This document shows positions 34,643 to 43,291 of a stretch of DNA of 64,000 nt, piece after piece (the stretch's first letter is position 1; each line of letters starts with the position of its first letter). The stretch is from Rhodophyticola sp. CCM32 (lineage in GTDB: Bacteria; Pseudomonadota; Alphaproteobacteria; Rhodobacterales; Rhodobacteraceae), in the NCBI RefSeq assembly GCF_004751985.1, contig NZ_CP038492.1:2108001-2172000 (forward strand), read 5' to 3'. Under the pieces are notes generated by a model that saw only the letters and a program-made list of their open reading frames with translations, searched no databases and had not been told where the DNA came from. Position numbers and translations under genes: made by a program.

Positions 34643-35356
34643 TCATATCTGGATTTCACCAGCCAGCATCTTTTCCACCCAAAGCGGCACCACCTCAGAG
34701 GCAGGCCCGGCAATCACCTGATCGAACACGCCTGGCCTTGAGCTCGGCTCCAGATTGATCTCAAGCGTCTCTGCGCGCGCGATCCGCGCCTCCTCCACCA
34801 GGCCTGCGGCGGGGTAGACCTCCCCCGAGGTACCGATGGAGACAAACAGATCGGCCTGGGCCACAGCCTCATAAATCGCCTCCATCCGGTAGGGCATTTC
34901 GCCGAACCAGACGATATCGGGCCGGGTTGCAGAGGCACCGCAACCCGGACAACTATCAGTCACCGTCATGACCCGTGGTGCGGGCCAGCGATGGCCGCAG
35001 GCCGCACAAAGCGCCCCGGTCAGCACTCCATGCATATGGATCAGCCGGGAGGATCCGGCCCGCTCATGCAGATCATCCACGTTCTGGGTGACCAGCAAAA
35101 CCTCACCCGGCCAGCCCTGCTCCAACCGCGCCAGCGCCTCATGGGCGGCGTTTGGTGTCGCATCCAGCGCATTGGCCCGCCGGGCATTGTAGAAGTCATG
35201 AACCAGTGCCGGATTGCGCGCAAAACCCTCGGGCGTGGCGACCTCGGCCAGATCATACTGGTCCCACAGCCCGCCTTTGTCGCGAAACGTACCCAACCCG
35301 CTTTCCGCAGACACCCCCGCCCCGATCAGCAGAACAATCCGGCCCGTCATGTTCAT
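34643..35356 (-). CDS. cobB: Sirtuin NAD-dependent deacylase (class III, CobB-like)
   Basis: A 237-residue sirtuin. The NAD site G-A-G-V-S-A-E-S-G is at residues 12-20, T-Q-N-V-D-D-L-H at 90-97, and the catalytic histidine is H109. Zinc cysteines are C117, C120, C136 and C139. Y56-x-x-R59 (F-Y-N-A-R-R) is the acyl-pocket pair of class III sirtuins such as SIRT5 and E. coli CobB, which can remove succinyl and malonyl groups as well as acetyl. Start codons at 35356 and 35350 are both reasonable. It probably regulates metabolic enzymes, for instance acyl-CoA synthetases. Confidence 0.93.
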   Translation of the reverse strand: MNMTGRIVLLIGAGVSAESGLGTFRDKGGLWDQYDLAEVATPEGFARNPALVHDFYNARRANALDATPNAAHEALARLEQGWPGEVLLVTQNVDDLHERAGSSRLIHMHGVLTGALCAACGHRWPAPRVMTVTDSCPGCGASATRPDIVWFGEMPYRMEAIYEAVAQADLFVSIGTSGEVYPAAGLVEEARIARAETLEINLEPSSRPGVFDQVIAGPASEVVPLWVEKMLAGEIQI

Positions 35357-35471
35357 GAGACCACAAAAGGCGGTTTCAGCCGCCAGTGCCGGCCCGGGCC
35401 TCCCCGCCCCGCTTGACCCTTTGTCCGGGGCAGCCCCATGATGACAGCATTGCCTTTCACCGGAGCCCTCC

Positions 35472-35978
35472 ATGCCCGCCGATCCCACCAGCCTGTCGCG
35501 CAATGCCGCCCCTGTCCAGCGCATCCTCTGCGTCTGCCTTGGCAATATCTGCCGCTCTCCCACCGGGCAGGGCGTGTTGCAGGCCATGCTGCATGGCGTC
35601 GCGGTGGACAGTGCCGGAACCAGCAACTGGCATATCGGTGATGCGCCTTATGCGCCGATGCAAAAGGCCGCCCTGCAACGGGGCTATGACCTGTCAACGC
35701 AACGGGCCCGGCAGGTCTGCCCGGAAGATTTCGACCGGTTTGATCTGATCCTGGCGATGGACCGTCAGAATCTGGCCGATCTGCGCGCGATCCGGCCTGA
35801 AGGATCAAAGGCCGATCTGGCGCTGTTTCTTGCCCATGTGAAAGAGGCGCCCGAAGACGTGCCGGACTCCTATTATACAAGGGATTTCGACGAAACCCTG
35901 GACCTGATCGAACAGGGTGCGCGGGGCTGGGCCGCTCAGCCGCACATCGCTTCGGCGGTTTCCCCGAAAGACCGGTAG
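35472..35978 (+). CDS. Low molecular weight protein-tyrosine phosphatase
   Basis: A 168-residue phosphatase. The P-loop C22-L-G-N-I-C-R28-S provides the nucleophile and phosphate-binding arginine. The general acid aspartate lies in V-P-D-S-Y-Y; the usual form is D-P-Y-Y, so a proline to serine change is visible but the Asp remains. Such enzymes dephosphorylate tyrosine kinases or small substrates. The 3' end overlaps a convergent gene by 43 bases. Confidence 0.9.
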   Translation: MPADPTSLSRNAAPVQRILCVCLGNICRSPTGQGVLQAMLHGVAVDSAGTSNWHIGDAPYAPMQKAALQRGYDLSTQRARQVCPEDFDRFDLILAMDRQNLADLRAIRPEGSKADLALFLAHVKEAPEDVPDSYYTRDFDETLDLIEQGARGWAAQPHIASAVSPKDR

Positions 35979-36247
35979 CGGGTCCAGAATGCCTCATCAC
36001 TGGCGCGGTCGGACATGCGTATATCCTGTGCCCGTTGCGGATCGCTGAAGAACCGTGCGGCCTGACGCTGATCCGTACCGCTGAGCGTCATATCCGCCAC
36101 CAGACCGATACAGCCGCAAAGCTGCCGACTGGCCGCCTGCCTGTTCGACTGGTTGCAGGCGCGTTCAATCGCATTTGCCGATACAGCTGTGCCGATCGGG
36201 GCGCTGCCCAATATCAGCACCACCAAAAGCAAGACGGGTTTCTTCAT
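35936..36247 (-). CDS. Small exported protein conserved in Rhodobacteraceae
   Basis: A 103-residue protein with a signal peptide (K-K-P-V-L-L-L-V-V-L-I-L) and four cysteines, A-C-N-Q-S, L-C-G-C-I and a terminal M-C-G. The motif Q-A-A-S-R-Q-L-C-G-C-I and F-W-x-R-Y-x-x-F-G are typical of this uncharacterised family. The ATG at 36247 gives a normal signal sequence. It converges on the LMW phosphatase gene with a 43-base overlap, so transcription of the two genes may interfere. Confidence 0.8.
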   Translation of the reverse strand: MKKPVLLLVVLILGSAPIGTAVSANAIERACNQSNRQAASRQLCGCIGLVADMTLSGTDQRQAARFFSDPQRAQDIRMSDRASDEAFWTRYRSFGETAEAMCG

Positions 36248-36355
36248 GTGTCCGGCCCCATTCCTAGGCATATACGGCAGATCTGATGCCCGCCCGATAC
36301 CACCGGAACATGCCAGAAACCGGCCCGGTTTTCAACATATCCTGTCTGTTCCGCC

Positions 36356-37405
36356 CTATGCGGCCTCAGCCCCCTGCATCTTGGCGGCCACGATCTCATC
36401 CGCCACACGATCTGGTCCCACGTCGCGTTCGGCGGCATGTTTGAAGATGGTCTCAAGCGTGGCATCCAGCGCCGTCAGCCTGTCGCTGACAAAGCGTCGC
36501 CGGTCCCGGATTTTCAGAATCTCGGTGGCGATATTGATGATCCCGCCTGCATTGGCCACATAATCAGGGGCATAGAGAATACCCCGCGCATGCAATGCCG
36601 CGCCATCCGCCTCAGCCGCCAGCTGGTTGTTGGCCCCGCCCGCCACGGCCTGCACACGCAGTGCCGGGATCGTCTGCGCATTCAGCACCGCGCCGATGGC
36701 ACAGGGCGCCAGAATATCCGCCTCCACCGCCAGAATCCGATCTGGCGCCACTACAACCGCACCAAAGCTCTGCCCGGCCCATTCCGCCCGCTCCGCGTCG
36801 ATATCGGCCACAGTCAGGCGGGCCCCCGCAGCGCGCAGCAATTTGCTCAGATGCCAGCCCACTTGGCCCAGCCCCTGCACCGCCACATGCCGCCCTTCCA
36901 GCAGCGGGCTGCCAAACCGGTATCTGGCCGTGGTGCGGATTGCATGAAAAATGCCCCGCGCAGTAACCGGCGAGGGATCACCGGTGGAAAATGCCCCATC
37001 CGGCAACCCCGCCACATAGGGGGTGACCGAGGCCATGACCGCCATATCCCCCGGGTCGACCCCCATGTCTTCCGCCGTCCAGTACCGCCCCCGCAAGCCG
37101 TCAATGGCCCGGGCGAATGCCACCAGTTGCGCCCTGGTCTTTGCCCTCGCATCACCGATGATCACCGCCTTGCCACCGCCAAGCGGCAGATCGGCGGCGG
37201 CATTCTTGAAGGTCATCCCCCGGCTCAACCGCAACACATCTTCCAGGGCCGCATCCTCGGTGTCATAGGGCCGCATCCGCAACCCGCCTGCCGCCGGTCC
37301 AAGCCGGGTGGAGTGGATGGCGATAAACCCGGTCAGAGCCGATAAGCTGTCTTCGACGCGGATCACCTGTTCATGACCAGGGCAAGCGATGGATGTGATG
37401 TTCAT
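36356..37405 (-). CDS. Glu/Leu/Phe/Val dehydrogenase (leucine dehydrogenase type)
   Basis: A 349-residue NAD-dependent amino acid dehydrogenase. The substrate domain has G-P-A-A-G-G-L-R-M and the catalytic lysine region L-P-L-G-G-G-K-A. The dinucleotide site is V-Q-G-L-G-Q-V-G near residues 177-184. P-D-Y-V-A-N-A-G-G closes the active site. It deaminates branched-chain amino acids to 2-oxo acids, whose breakdown can yield propionyl-CoA. It is divergent from an Lrp-type regulator, which probably controls it. Confidence 0.92.
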   Translation of the reverse strand: MNITSIACPGHEQVIRVEDSLSALTGFIAIHSTRLGPAAGGLRMRPYDTEDAALEDVLRLSRGMTFKNAAADLPLGGGKAVIIGDARAKTRAQLVAFARAIDGLRGRYWTAEDMGVDPGDMAVMASVTPYVAGLPDGAFSTGDPSPVTARGIFHAIRTTARYRFGSPLLEGRHVAVQGLGQVGWHLSKLLRAAGARLTVADIDAERAEWAGQSFGAVVVAPDRILAVEADILAPCAIGAVLNAQTIPALRVQAVAGGANNQLAAEADGAALHARGILYAPDYVANAGGIINIATEILKIRDRRRFVSDRLTALDATLETIFKHAAERDVGPDRVADEIVAAKMQGAEAA

Positions 37406-37484
37406 ACAGACCTCCTGTTTCCCATGAGCCTAGCCCGGAGCGTGGAGCGAATGGCGGCAAATACGGCCTTGGCTGCCTTTGATA

Positions 37485-37501
37485 TTAGAGCTATTCTCTA
37501 A
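37485..37501. promoter_or_regulatory. Palindrome in the dehydrogenase-Lrp intergenic region
   Basis: TTAGAG-CTATT-CTCTAA is a perfect inverted repeat with 6-base arms, located 31 bases before the Lrp start and 80 bases before the dehydrogenase start. It is a fitting place for an Lrp/AsnC-family operator. Confidence 0.55.
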
Positions 37502-37531
37502 AAGAGGATGATTTCAGAAAGATTATCGCCA

Positions 37532-37987
37532 ATGGACAAGATTGACCGCCGCATTATCGCCCATCTGCAGAAAGATGGCCGCATGCCGGTCATCGACCTT
37601 GCAGACCGGGTTGGCCTGACCCCCACCCCCTGCGCCCGCCGGGTCGCGCGGCTGGAGGCCGAGGGCATCATCACCGGCTATTCCGCGCGGGTGGATCAGG
37701 CGAAACTCGGCTATCCCCTGACCGTATTCATCTTTGTGGAACTGGAACGCCAAAGCCATGAAACCCTGTCCGGCTTTGAACGGGCGGTCACCCGGTTTGA
37801 CGAGGTTGTCGAATGCCACCTGATGACCGGCACCCGTGATATCCTGCTGAAGGTCGTCACCCCCGACCTCACCGCCTTTGACCGGTTTCTGGAAACCCAG
37901 CTGGTCCATATCCCCGGCATCCGCGCAACACGGTCAAGTTTTTCGCTGCGCACGATGGTCCAAAGGGATGTGTTGCCGCTGGATTGA
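37532..37987 (+). CDS. Lrp/AsnC-family regulator
   Basis: A 151-residue regulator with an N-terminal helix-turn-helix (residues 2-60, M-D-K-I-D-R-R-I-I-A-H-L-Q-K-D-G-R then A-D-R-V-G-L-T-P-T-P-C) and a C-terminal RAM effector domain (V-V-E-C-H-L-M-T-G-T-R-D). The divergent amino acid dehydrogenase is the likely target, as in Bkd or Ldh systems. The ATG at 37532 starts the family consensus. An upstream ATG at 37508 would add eight residues. Confidence 0.92.
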   Translation: MDKIDRRIIAHLQKDGRMPVIDLADRVGLTPTPCARRVARLEAEGIITGYSARVDQAKLGYPLTVFIFVELERQSHETLSGFERAVTRFDEVVECHLMTGTRDILLKVVTPDLTAFDRFLETQLVHIPGIRATRSSFSLRTMVQRDVLPLD

Positions 37988-38110
37988 TGCGGCGGGAAAG
38001 CCATTTAATCGTCAAAACAGGCCGGATATAGACCAAGCCGCATTGACAAGTGCCGCGATGCCCCCACATGTTCCGCCGCCACTACACCCCCTGACTCGAA
38101 GGTGCTTTCC

Positions 38111-40753
38111 ATGCCCGTTGTTGTTGTCGAATCCCCTGCCAAAGCCAAGACAATCAACAAATATCTGGGAAATGATTACACCGTTCTTGCCTCTTACGGC
38201 CATGTGCGGGATCTGCCCCCGAAAGATGGATCGGTGGATACAGACGCCGGATTCGAGATGCTGTGGGAGATCGGCAGCGACAGCAAAAAACATGTCAAAG
38301 CCATCGCCGATGCGCTGAAAGACGACAATAATCTGATCCTCGCCACCGACCCGGACCGGGAGGGCGAGGCGATCAGCTGGCATCTTGAGGAAGCCCTGCG
38401 CAAGCGCAAGGCGATCAGGAAGGACACGCCGGTCAGCCGGGTGGTGTTCAACGCCATCACCAAATCCGCCGTTACCGACGCGATGGAAAACCCCCGTCAG
38501 GTCGATATGGAACTGGTTGAGGCCTATCTGGCCCGCCGGGCGCTGGATTATCTGGTGGGGTTCAACCTGTCGCCGGTTCTGTGGCGCAAGCTTCCCGGTG
38601 CGAAATCCGCAGGCCGGGTGCAATCGGTCTGCCTGCGCCTGATCGTTGAACGCGAGATGGAGATCGAGGCGTTCAAGCACCGCGAATACTGGTCGGTCCG
38701 GGCAGTGCTGGACACCCCGCGCGGTCAAAGTTTCGAGGCGCGGCTGACGGTGTTGGGCGGCAACAAGCTCGACAAATACGATCTGGACAATGCGGCTGCG
38801 GCCTCGATGGCGGTCAAGGCGGTGTCCTCACGCGATCTGAGCGTGCAGTCGGTCGAGGCGAAACCAGCCAATCGCAACCCTTCGGCCCCGTTCATGACCT
38901 CGACCCTGCAACAGGAAGCCAGCCGCAAATTCGGCATGGGCGCGCGCCAGACGATGAGCACAGCACAGCGGCTCTATGAGGCCGGGCACATCACCTATAT
39001 GCGGACCGACGGGATTGATATGGCGCCCGAGGCCGTCAGCGACGCCCGAAGCGCGATCAAGGACCGGTATGGCGAGGCCTATATCCCCAAATCGCCGCGT
39101 GTTTACAAAAACAAGGCCAAGAACGCGCAGGAGGCCCATGAATGTATCCGGCCAACGGATATGTCGCGCGGGCCGGACGATATCAAACTGTCGGAAGATG
39201 ATCAGCGCAAGCTTTATGACCTGATCTGGAAACGCACGATTGCCAGCCAGATGGAAGGCGCGCGGCTGGAACGCACCAGCGTCGATATCGGCAGTGCGGA
39301 TGGCCAGGTGGTGCTGCGCGCCACCGGTCAGGTTGTGCTGTTTGACGGGTTCCTCAAGGTTTATGAGGAAGGCCGCGATGATGTGGAAACCGATGATGCC
39401 AAACGTCTGCCGCAGATCAGCCAGGGCGAGCCTGTCACCCCGAAACCCGCCGCGCTTGAGGCCGATTTCACCAAAGCCGCCGGTGATGGGGGCGCGGTGA
39501 TCGAAGACGATGCGCCAGGCGATCTGCGCCAGAATGGCGGCGGAGTGCTCAGCAATGACGGGGCCATTCTGGGCCAGCAGCATTTCACCCAGCCCCCGCC
39601 GCGCTATACCGAGGCAACGCTGGTCAAACGGATGGAAGAACTGGGCATCGGGCGGCCCTCCACCTATGCCTCGATCGTCACCACCATTCAGGATCGCGGC
39701 TATGTGGTGAAAGACAAGAACCGGCTGATCCCCGAAGACAAGGGGCGGCTGGTGACGGCTTTCCTCAGCAATTATTTCCGCCGCTATGTGGGCTATGATT
39801 TCACCGCCGATCTGGAAAACCAGCTGGATGAGGTCAGCGCCGGCGACCGCAATTACAAGGACGTGCTTGACCGGTTCTGGCGCGATTTCAAGGCGGCGAT
39901 TGATGAAACCGCCGAATTGCGGATCACCGAGGTGCTGGAAAAGATCAACGAGGTGCTGGAGCCGCATCTGTTTCCGGCCAAGGAAGATGGCAGCGACCCG
40001 CGCCTTTGCCCCAATTGCGGCGCAGGGCGCCTGTCGATGCGCACGGCCCGGTCGGGCGGGGCCTTCATCGGCTGCTCCAACTACCCAGAATGCCGCTATA
40101 CCCGCGCCTTTGCCCCGCCGGGAGAAGGCGATGACACGCAGCCCGAGGAACGGATGCTGGGCGTTGACCCCGATACCTCCCTGCCCGTTTCTCTCAAGAC
40201 CGGGCGGTTCGGGCCGTATGTGCAACTGGGCGAGGTGACCGAGGAAGAGAAGAAGCCGAAACGCGGTTCCCTGCCGAAAACCTGGGACCCGGCGACGATT
40301 GATATCGACAAGGCGCTGATGCTTCTGAACCTGCCGCGCGAGGTTGGCACACATCCCGAAGACGGTGAGATCGTGGAGGCCGCCATCGGTCGCTACGGGC
40401 CTTATGTGAAACACGGGCGGATCTATGCGAACCTGCCCGATGTGGAAGAGGTCTGGACCGTCGGCATGAACCGCGCGGTGGAGCTGATCGCCGAGAAAGC
40501 CGCCAAACGCGGCGGGCGCGGTGCGGCGGTGCCCCCGCTGCACGAGCTGGGCGAACATCCCGAACATGGCGGGCCGGTCAATGTGATGGACGGGCGTTAT
40601 GGGCCTTACGTGAAATGGGAAAAGGTGAATGCCACCATCCCCAAGGGCACCGAACCTGCGGATGTCACCATGGAGATGGCGGTGCAGCTGATCGTTGAAC
40701 GTCAGGCCAAGGGCGGCAAGAAACGCCGGACAACACGTAAAAAGGCCTCATAG
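38111..40753 (+). CDS. topA: DNA topoisomerase I
   Basis: An 880-residue type IA topoisomerase that relaxes negative supercoils. The TOPRIM domain begins V-V-V-E-S-P-A-K-A-K and has D-P-D-R-E-G-E near residue 80. The catalytic tyrosine is Y296 in I-T-Y-M-R-T-D-G. One zinc ribbon with C-P-N-C and C-S-N-Y-P-E-C lies at about residues 632-660, followed by repeated R-(F/Y)-G-P-Y-V topoisomerase-C repeats and a basic tail (K-K-R-R-T-T-R-K-K). The ATG at 38111 starts M-P-V-V-V-V-E-S. dprA, a common neighbour, is not here. Confidence 0.97.
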   Translation: MPVVVVESPAKAKTINKYLGNDYTVLASYGHVRDLPPKDGSVDTDAGFEMLWEIGSDSKKHVKAIADALKDDNNLILATDPDREGEAISWHLEEALRKRKAIRKDTPVSRVVFNAITKSAVTDAMENPRQVDMELVEAYLARRALDYLVGFNLSPVLWRKLPGAKSAGRVQSVCLRLIVEREMEIEAFKHREYWSVRAVLDTPRGQSFEARLTVLGGNKLDKYDLDNAAAASMAVKAVSSRDLSVQSVEAKPANRNPSAPFMTSTLQQEASRKFGMGARQTMSTAQRLYEAGHITYMRTDGIDMAPEAVSDARSAIKDRYGEAYIPKSPRVYKNKAKNAQEAHECIRPTDMSRGPDDIKLSEDDQRKLYDLIWKRTIASQMEGARLERTSVDIGSADGQVVLRATGQVVLFDGFLKVYEEGRDDVETDDAKRLPQISQGEPVTPKPAALEADFTKAAGDGGAVIEDDAPGDLRQNGGGVLSNDGAILGQQHFTQPPPRYTEATLVKRMEELGIGRPSTYASIVTTIQDRGYVVKDKNRLIPEDKGRLVTAFLSNYFRRYVGYDFTADLENQLDEVSAGDRNYKDVLDRFWRDFKAAIDETAELRITEVLEKINEVLEPHLFPAKEDGSDPRLCPNCGAGRLSMRTARSGGAFIGCSNYPECRYTRAFAPPGEGDDTQPEERMLGVDPDTSLPVSLKTGRFGPYVQLGEVTEEEKKPKRGSLPKTWDPATIDIDKALMLLNLPREVGTHPEDGEIVEAAIGRYGPYVKHGRIYANLPDVEEVWTVGMNRAVELIAEKAAKRGGRGAAVPPLHELGEHPEHGGPVNVMDGRYGPYVKWEKVNATIPKGTEPADVTMEMAVQLIVERQAKGGKKRRTTRKKAS

Positions 40754-40898
40754 GGCGGCCGGGGGTTGGCATCTCACGGGGCGCGTGCAGATGCCGGGAA
40801 AGTATTGGTGCATATTCGGTGGTGACAGGGGTTGATCTGCGCCCGGCGTCCCCCAATGTTAAACTACATAACATCCCAAAACCCGGCGCGGAGCCCCG

Positions 40899-41603
40899 AT
40901 GATCCTTTCCGACTTCCTCAAAGCCGTCAGCCAGTTGTCAGACCGCCGGTTTCTGGGCGTTCTCGGGCTTGGCATCGGCCTGACAACCGCGCTGCTGGCC
41001 GCGTTCTATGCCGGTTTCGTCATTCTGATCGGCTGGCTTCTGCCCGACAGTTTTTCGCTGCCCTGGATTGGCGAGGTCACCTGGCTCGACAATGCGCTGA
41101 CCCTCGCGGGCATCCCGCTGATGCTGATCCTCTCGGTCTTTCTGATGATCCCCGTCGCCTCGGCCTTTACCGGGCTTTTCCTGGACCGGATCGCCGATGC
41201 GGTCGAGGCGGAACATTACCCGCATCTGCCCCCGGCCCGGCAGATCGGCTTTGTCGAGGGTCTGGGCGACGGGATGCGGTTTCTGGGGGTGATCATCGCA
41301 GTAAACCTCTGCGCGCTGATCCTCTATCTCAGCTTCGCGCCGCTGGCCCCGATCCTGTTCTGGGTCGTCAATGGCGTGCTTCTGGGCCGGGAATATGCGC
41401 AGATGGTGGCGCTGCGCCGTCAGGACGCCCCTGGGACCGCATCCTTTCGCAGGTCGAACCGGGTCGCCATCTTTGCCGCAGGCGTGTTGATGGCCGTGCC
41501 CCTGACCATCCCGGTGGTGAACCTGCTGGTGCCGGTTCTGGGCGCGGCCACCTTCACCCATCTTTATCACCGGCTTAACGCTGACCCATCCCGAAGCGGT
41601 TGA
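40899..41603 (+). CDS. EI24 domain (CysZ-like) membrane protein
   Basis: A 234-residue inner-membrane protein with about four to five hydrophobic segments and the soluble loop F-L-D-R-I-A-D-A-V-E-A-E-H-Y-P-H-L. The EI24/CysZ fold includes sulfate permeases, but alphaproteobacterial members are generally uncharacterised. Its end overlaps the convergent DUF1467 gene by 29 bases. The 145 bases upstream hold no gene. Confidence 0.82.
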   Translation: MILSDFLKAVSQLSDRRFLGVLGLGIGLTTALLAAFYAGFVILIGWLLPDSFSLPWIGEVTWLDNALTLAGIPLMLILSVFLMIPVASAFTGLFLDRIADAVEAEHYPHLPPARQIGFVEGLGDGMRFLGVIIAVNLCALILYLSFAPLAPILFWVVNGVLLGREYAQMVALRRQDAPGTASFRRSNRVAIFAAGVLMAVPLTIPVVNLLVPVLGAATFTHLYHRLNADPSRSG

Positions 41604-41853
41604 ACAGGTCGATATCCTCCAGCGTCACCACATCCGACAGGATCAGCCAGGCCGCAATCCCCCAGACCACCGCCGCGGCCAGCGTGGTCACCAGAAACCG
41701 GCGTTTCATGGCGGGTCTATGGGGTGCCGAGGCATGGGTGCCCGGGGCAACATCCCCCGCTTCGCCCTGCGATGTCATGCGGATCGGCAAGACCACGAAC
41801 AAGGTCATGAACCAGATGATGGCATACAGCACGATACCGGTGACAATCGACAT
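41575..41853 (-). CDS. DUF1467 small membrane protein
   Basis: A 92-residue protein with two membrane helices (residues about 4-24 and 52-74), separated by the loop P-I-R-M-T-S-Q-G-E-A, a hallmark of DUF1467. In Rhodobacterales it commonly follows the methylmalonyl-CoA epimerase gene, as here, with the two coding regions sharing one base (TGATG). Function unknown. Confidence 0.9.
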   Translation of the reverse strand: MSIVTGIVLYAIIWFMTLFVVLPIRMTSQGEAGDVAPGTHASAPHRPAMKRRFLVTTLAAAVVWGIAAWLILSDVVTLEDIDLFNRFGMGQR

Positions 41854-42257
41854 CAGACCTGCTCCAATTCCACAAGGACCCCGGTGAAATCCTTGGGATG
41901 CAGGAACAATACCGGTTTGCCATGGGCGCCGGTTTTCGGCTCCCCCGTGCCCAGAACCCGTGCGCCCGCCGCCTGCAACCGGTCACGGGCGGCCAGAATA
42001 TCCGCCACCTCATAGCAGATATGGTGGATGCCGCCCGCCGGATTCTTCTCAAGAAACCCGGCAATCGGGCTGTTCTCGCCAAGCGGATAGAGCAGTTCGA
42101 TCTTGGTGTTCGGCAAGGTGATGAACACCACCGTGACCCCGTGATCGGGTTCATCCTGCGGCGCGCCGACCTCTGCCCCGAGTGTCCCGCGATATTGCGC
42201 CATGGCGGCCTGAAGATCAGGCACGGCGATGGCAACATGGTTCAGGCGTCCGATCAT
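41853..42257 (-). CDS. mce: Methylmalonyl-CoA epimerase
   Basis: A 134-residue vicinal oxygen chelate enzyme that interconverts (S)- and (R)-methylmalonyl-CoA, the step between propionyl-CoA carboxylase and methylmalonyl-CoA mutase. Metal ligands are visible: H7 in L-N-H-V-A-I-A, H-H-I-C near residue 77 and the final glutamate in V-E-L-E. The motif L-Y-P-L-G-E-N-S-P-I is typical. Together with pccB and pccR this window holds two enzymes and the regulator of propionyl-CoA assimilation. No TTTGCAAA operator was seen upstream of this gene. Confidence 0.94.
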   Translation of the reverse strand: MIGRLNHVAIAVPDLQAAMAQYRGTLGAEVGAPQDEPDHGVTVVFITLPNTKIELLYPLGENSPIAGFLEKNPAGGIHHICYEVADILAARDRLQAAGARVLGTGEPKTGAHGKPVLFLHPKDFTGVLVELEQV

Positions 42258-42408
42258 GGGCCCCTCCTTGGCTGATCCCTGACCGTTGATATGGCCCGCA
42301 TCCGGGCAATTGCCAAGAGCGCCATCGCCGCGTCTGCCCGTTTACACCTTGTCAACCTTACCCCGCTCTAATCGGGTCGGGAATCGCCGCAACCGGGGAC
42401 AACAAAAA

Positions 42409-43113
42409 ATGGATGACCGTGTTACAGATCTCGACTTTCGACCGAAACCAACGGCGGCGCGCCCCTTGCTGGGCCTGACCGTTCTGGTGGTGGAAGACAG
42501 CCGCTTCGCGTCTGAGGCGCTCAGGCTGCTCTGCCTGCGGTCCGGGGCGCGGATCCGCAGGGCCGATTGCCTGACCTCCGCGCGGCGGCATCTTGCGGTT
42601 TACCGCCCCTCTGTGGCCATCATTGATCTGGGCCTGCCCGATGGCTCCGGGCTTGATCTGATAGCGGAAATCGCCACCAGCCAGCCGAAAGTGCCCGCGA
42701 TCCTGGCAACCTCCGGGGCCGAGCGGGAGGCCGCAGCCACGGCCGCGACAGCCGCAGGTGCCGACGGGTTTCTGCCGAAACCCATGGAAACCATCGCCTT
42801 TTTCCAGTCTGAGATATTGCGCCACCTGCCCGAGGATTTGCGCCCCAACGGCCCCCGCCCGTCGGTCAGTGACCGGGTGCAGCCCGACACGCTCGCCTAT
42901 CGGGAGGATCTGACCCATGCGATGGACCTGCTGGAGCTGGACACACCCCCCATGGCCTATCTGAGACCTTTCCTTTTGGGTGTGGCCCGCGCCGCCCATG
43001 ACAAAGGGCTGGAGGATATCGTGACCCGCGCCACAGCACCGCTGGCCCAAAGTGACCGCAGCAACCTGCGCGCGCTTCTGTCAGATCGCATTCAGCATGT
43101 GGCGGCTGTTTAA
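42409..43113 (+). CDS. Single-domain response regulator with a C-terminal extension
   Basis: A 234-residue protein. Residues about 22-140 form a receiver domain with acidic pair E29-D30, phosphoacceptor D73 (A-I-I-D-L-G-L-P-D-G-S-G), and K in L-P-K-P-M. The 95-residue C-terminal part is helical with no recognised DNA-binding domain, so it may act through protein contacts. The ATG at 42409 is preceded by a weak GGGGAC ribosome site. No histidine kinase lies nearby. Its TAA stop is the first TA of the palindromic element at 43111. Confidence 0.87.
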   Translation: MDDRVTDLDFRPKPTAARPLLGLTVLVVEDSRFASEALRLLCLRSGARIRRADCLTSARRHLAVYRPSVAIIDLGLPDGSGLDLIAEIATSQPKVPAILATSGAEREAAATAATAAGADGFLPKPMETIAFFQSEILRHLPEDLRPNGPRPSVSDRVQPDTLAYREDLTHAMDLLELDTPPMAYLRPFLLGVARAAHDKGLEDIVTRATAPLAQSDRSNLRALLSDRIQHVAAV

Positions 43114-43215
43114 AGCGGTTTGCGTTTTATAGGAGGCAACCCCATCGAAAACCGCGTTCGACCCGAAGGGGAGAGGCAGCGGTTTTCGATACAGATCAAA
43201 CGCAAACCGCTATAG
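43111..43215. repeat. Double-stem palindromic element beginning on a stop codon
   Basis: The outer stem AGCGGTTTGCGTTT (43114-43127) pairs perfectly with 43198-43211. The inner stem ATCGAAAACCGC (43144-43155) pairs perfectly with 43179-43190. The ends read TAAAGCGG and, on the other strand, TATAGCGG, closely matching the tips of the 5951 repeat family though the interior differs. The element starts on the TAA stop of the response regulator. Confidence 0.8.
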
Positions 43216-43291
43216 CACGTCTCGAAACGCAACAGGGTTTAAACCCCTCTGCCTCTGCATCAATCCGATGGATGCAAGCCCGGGGCGCGCG

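Noticed and set aside
38828-40567. 579-codon frame antisense to topA
   Set aside because: It lies wholly opposite a complete topoisomerase I and has the biased composition of a shadow frame.
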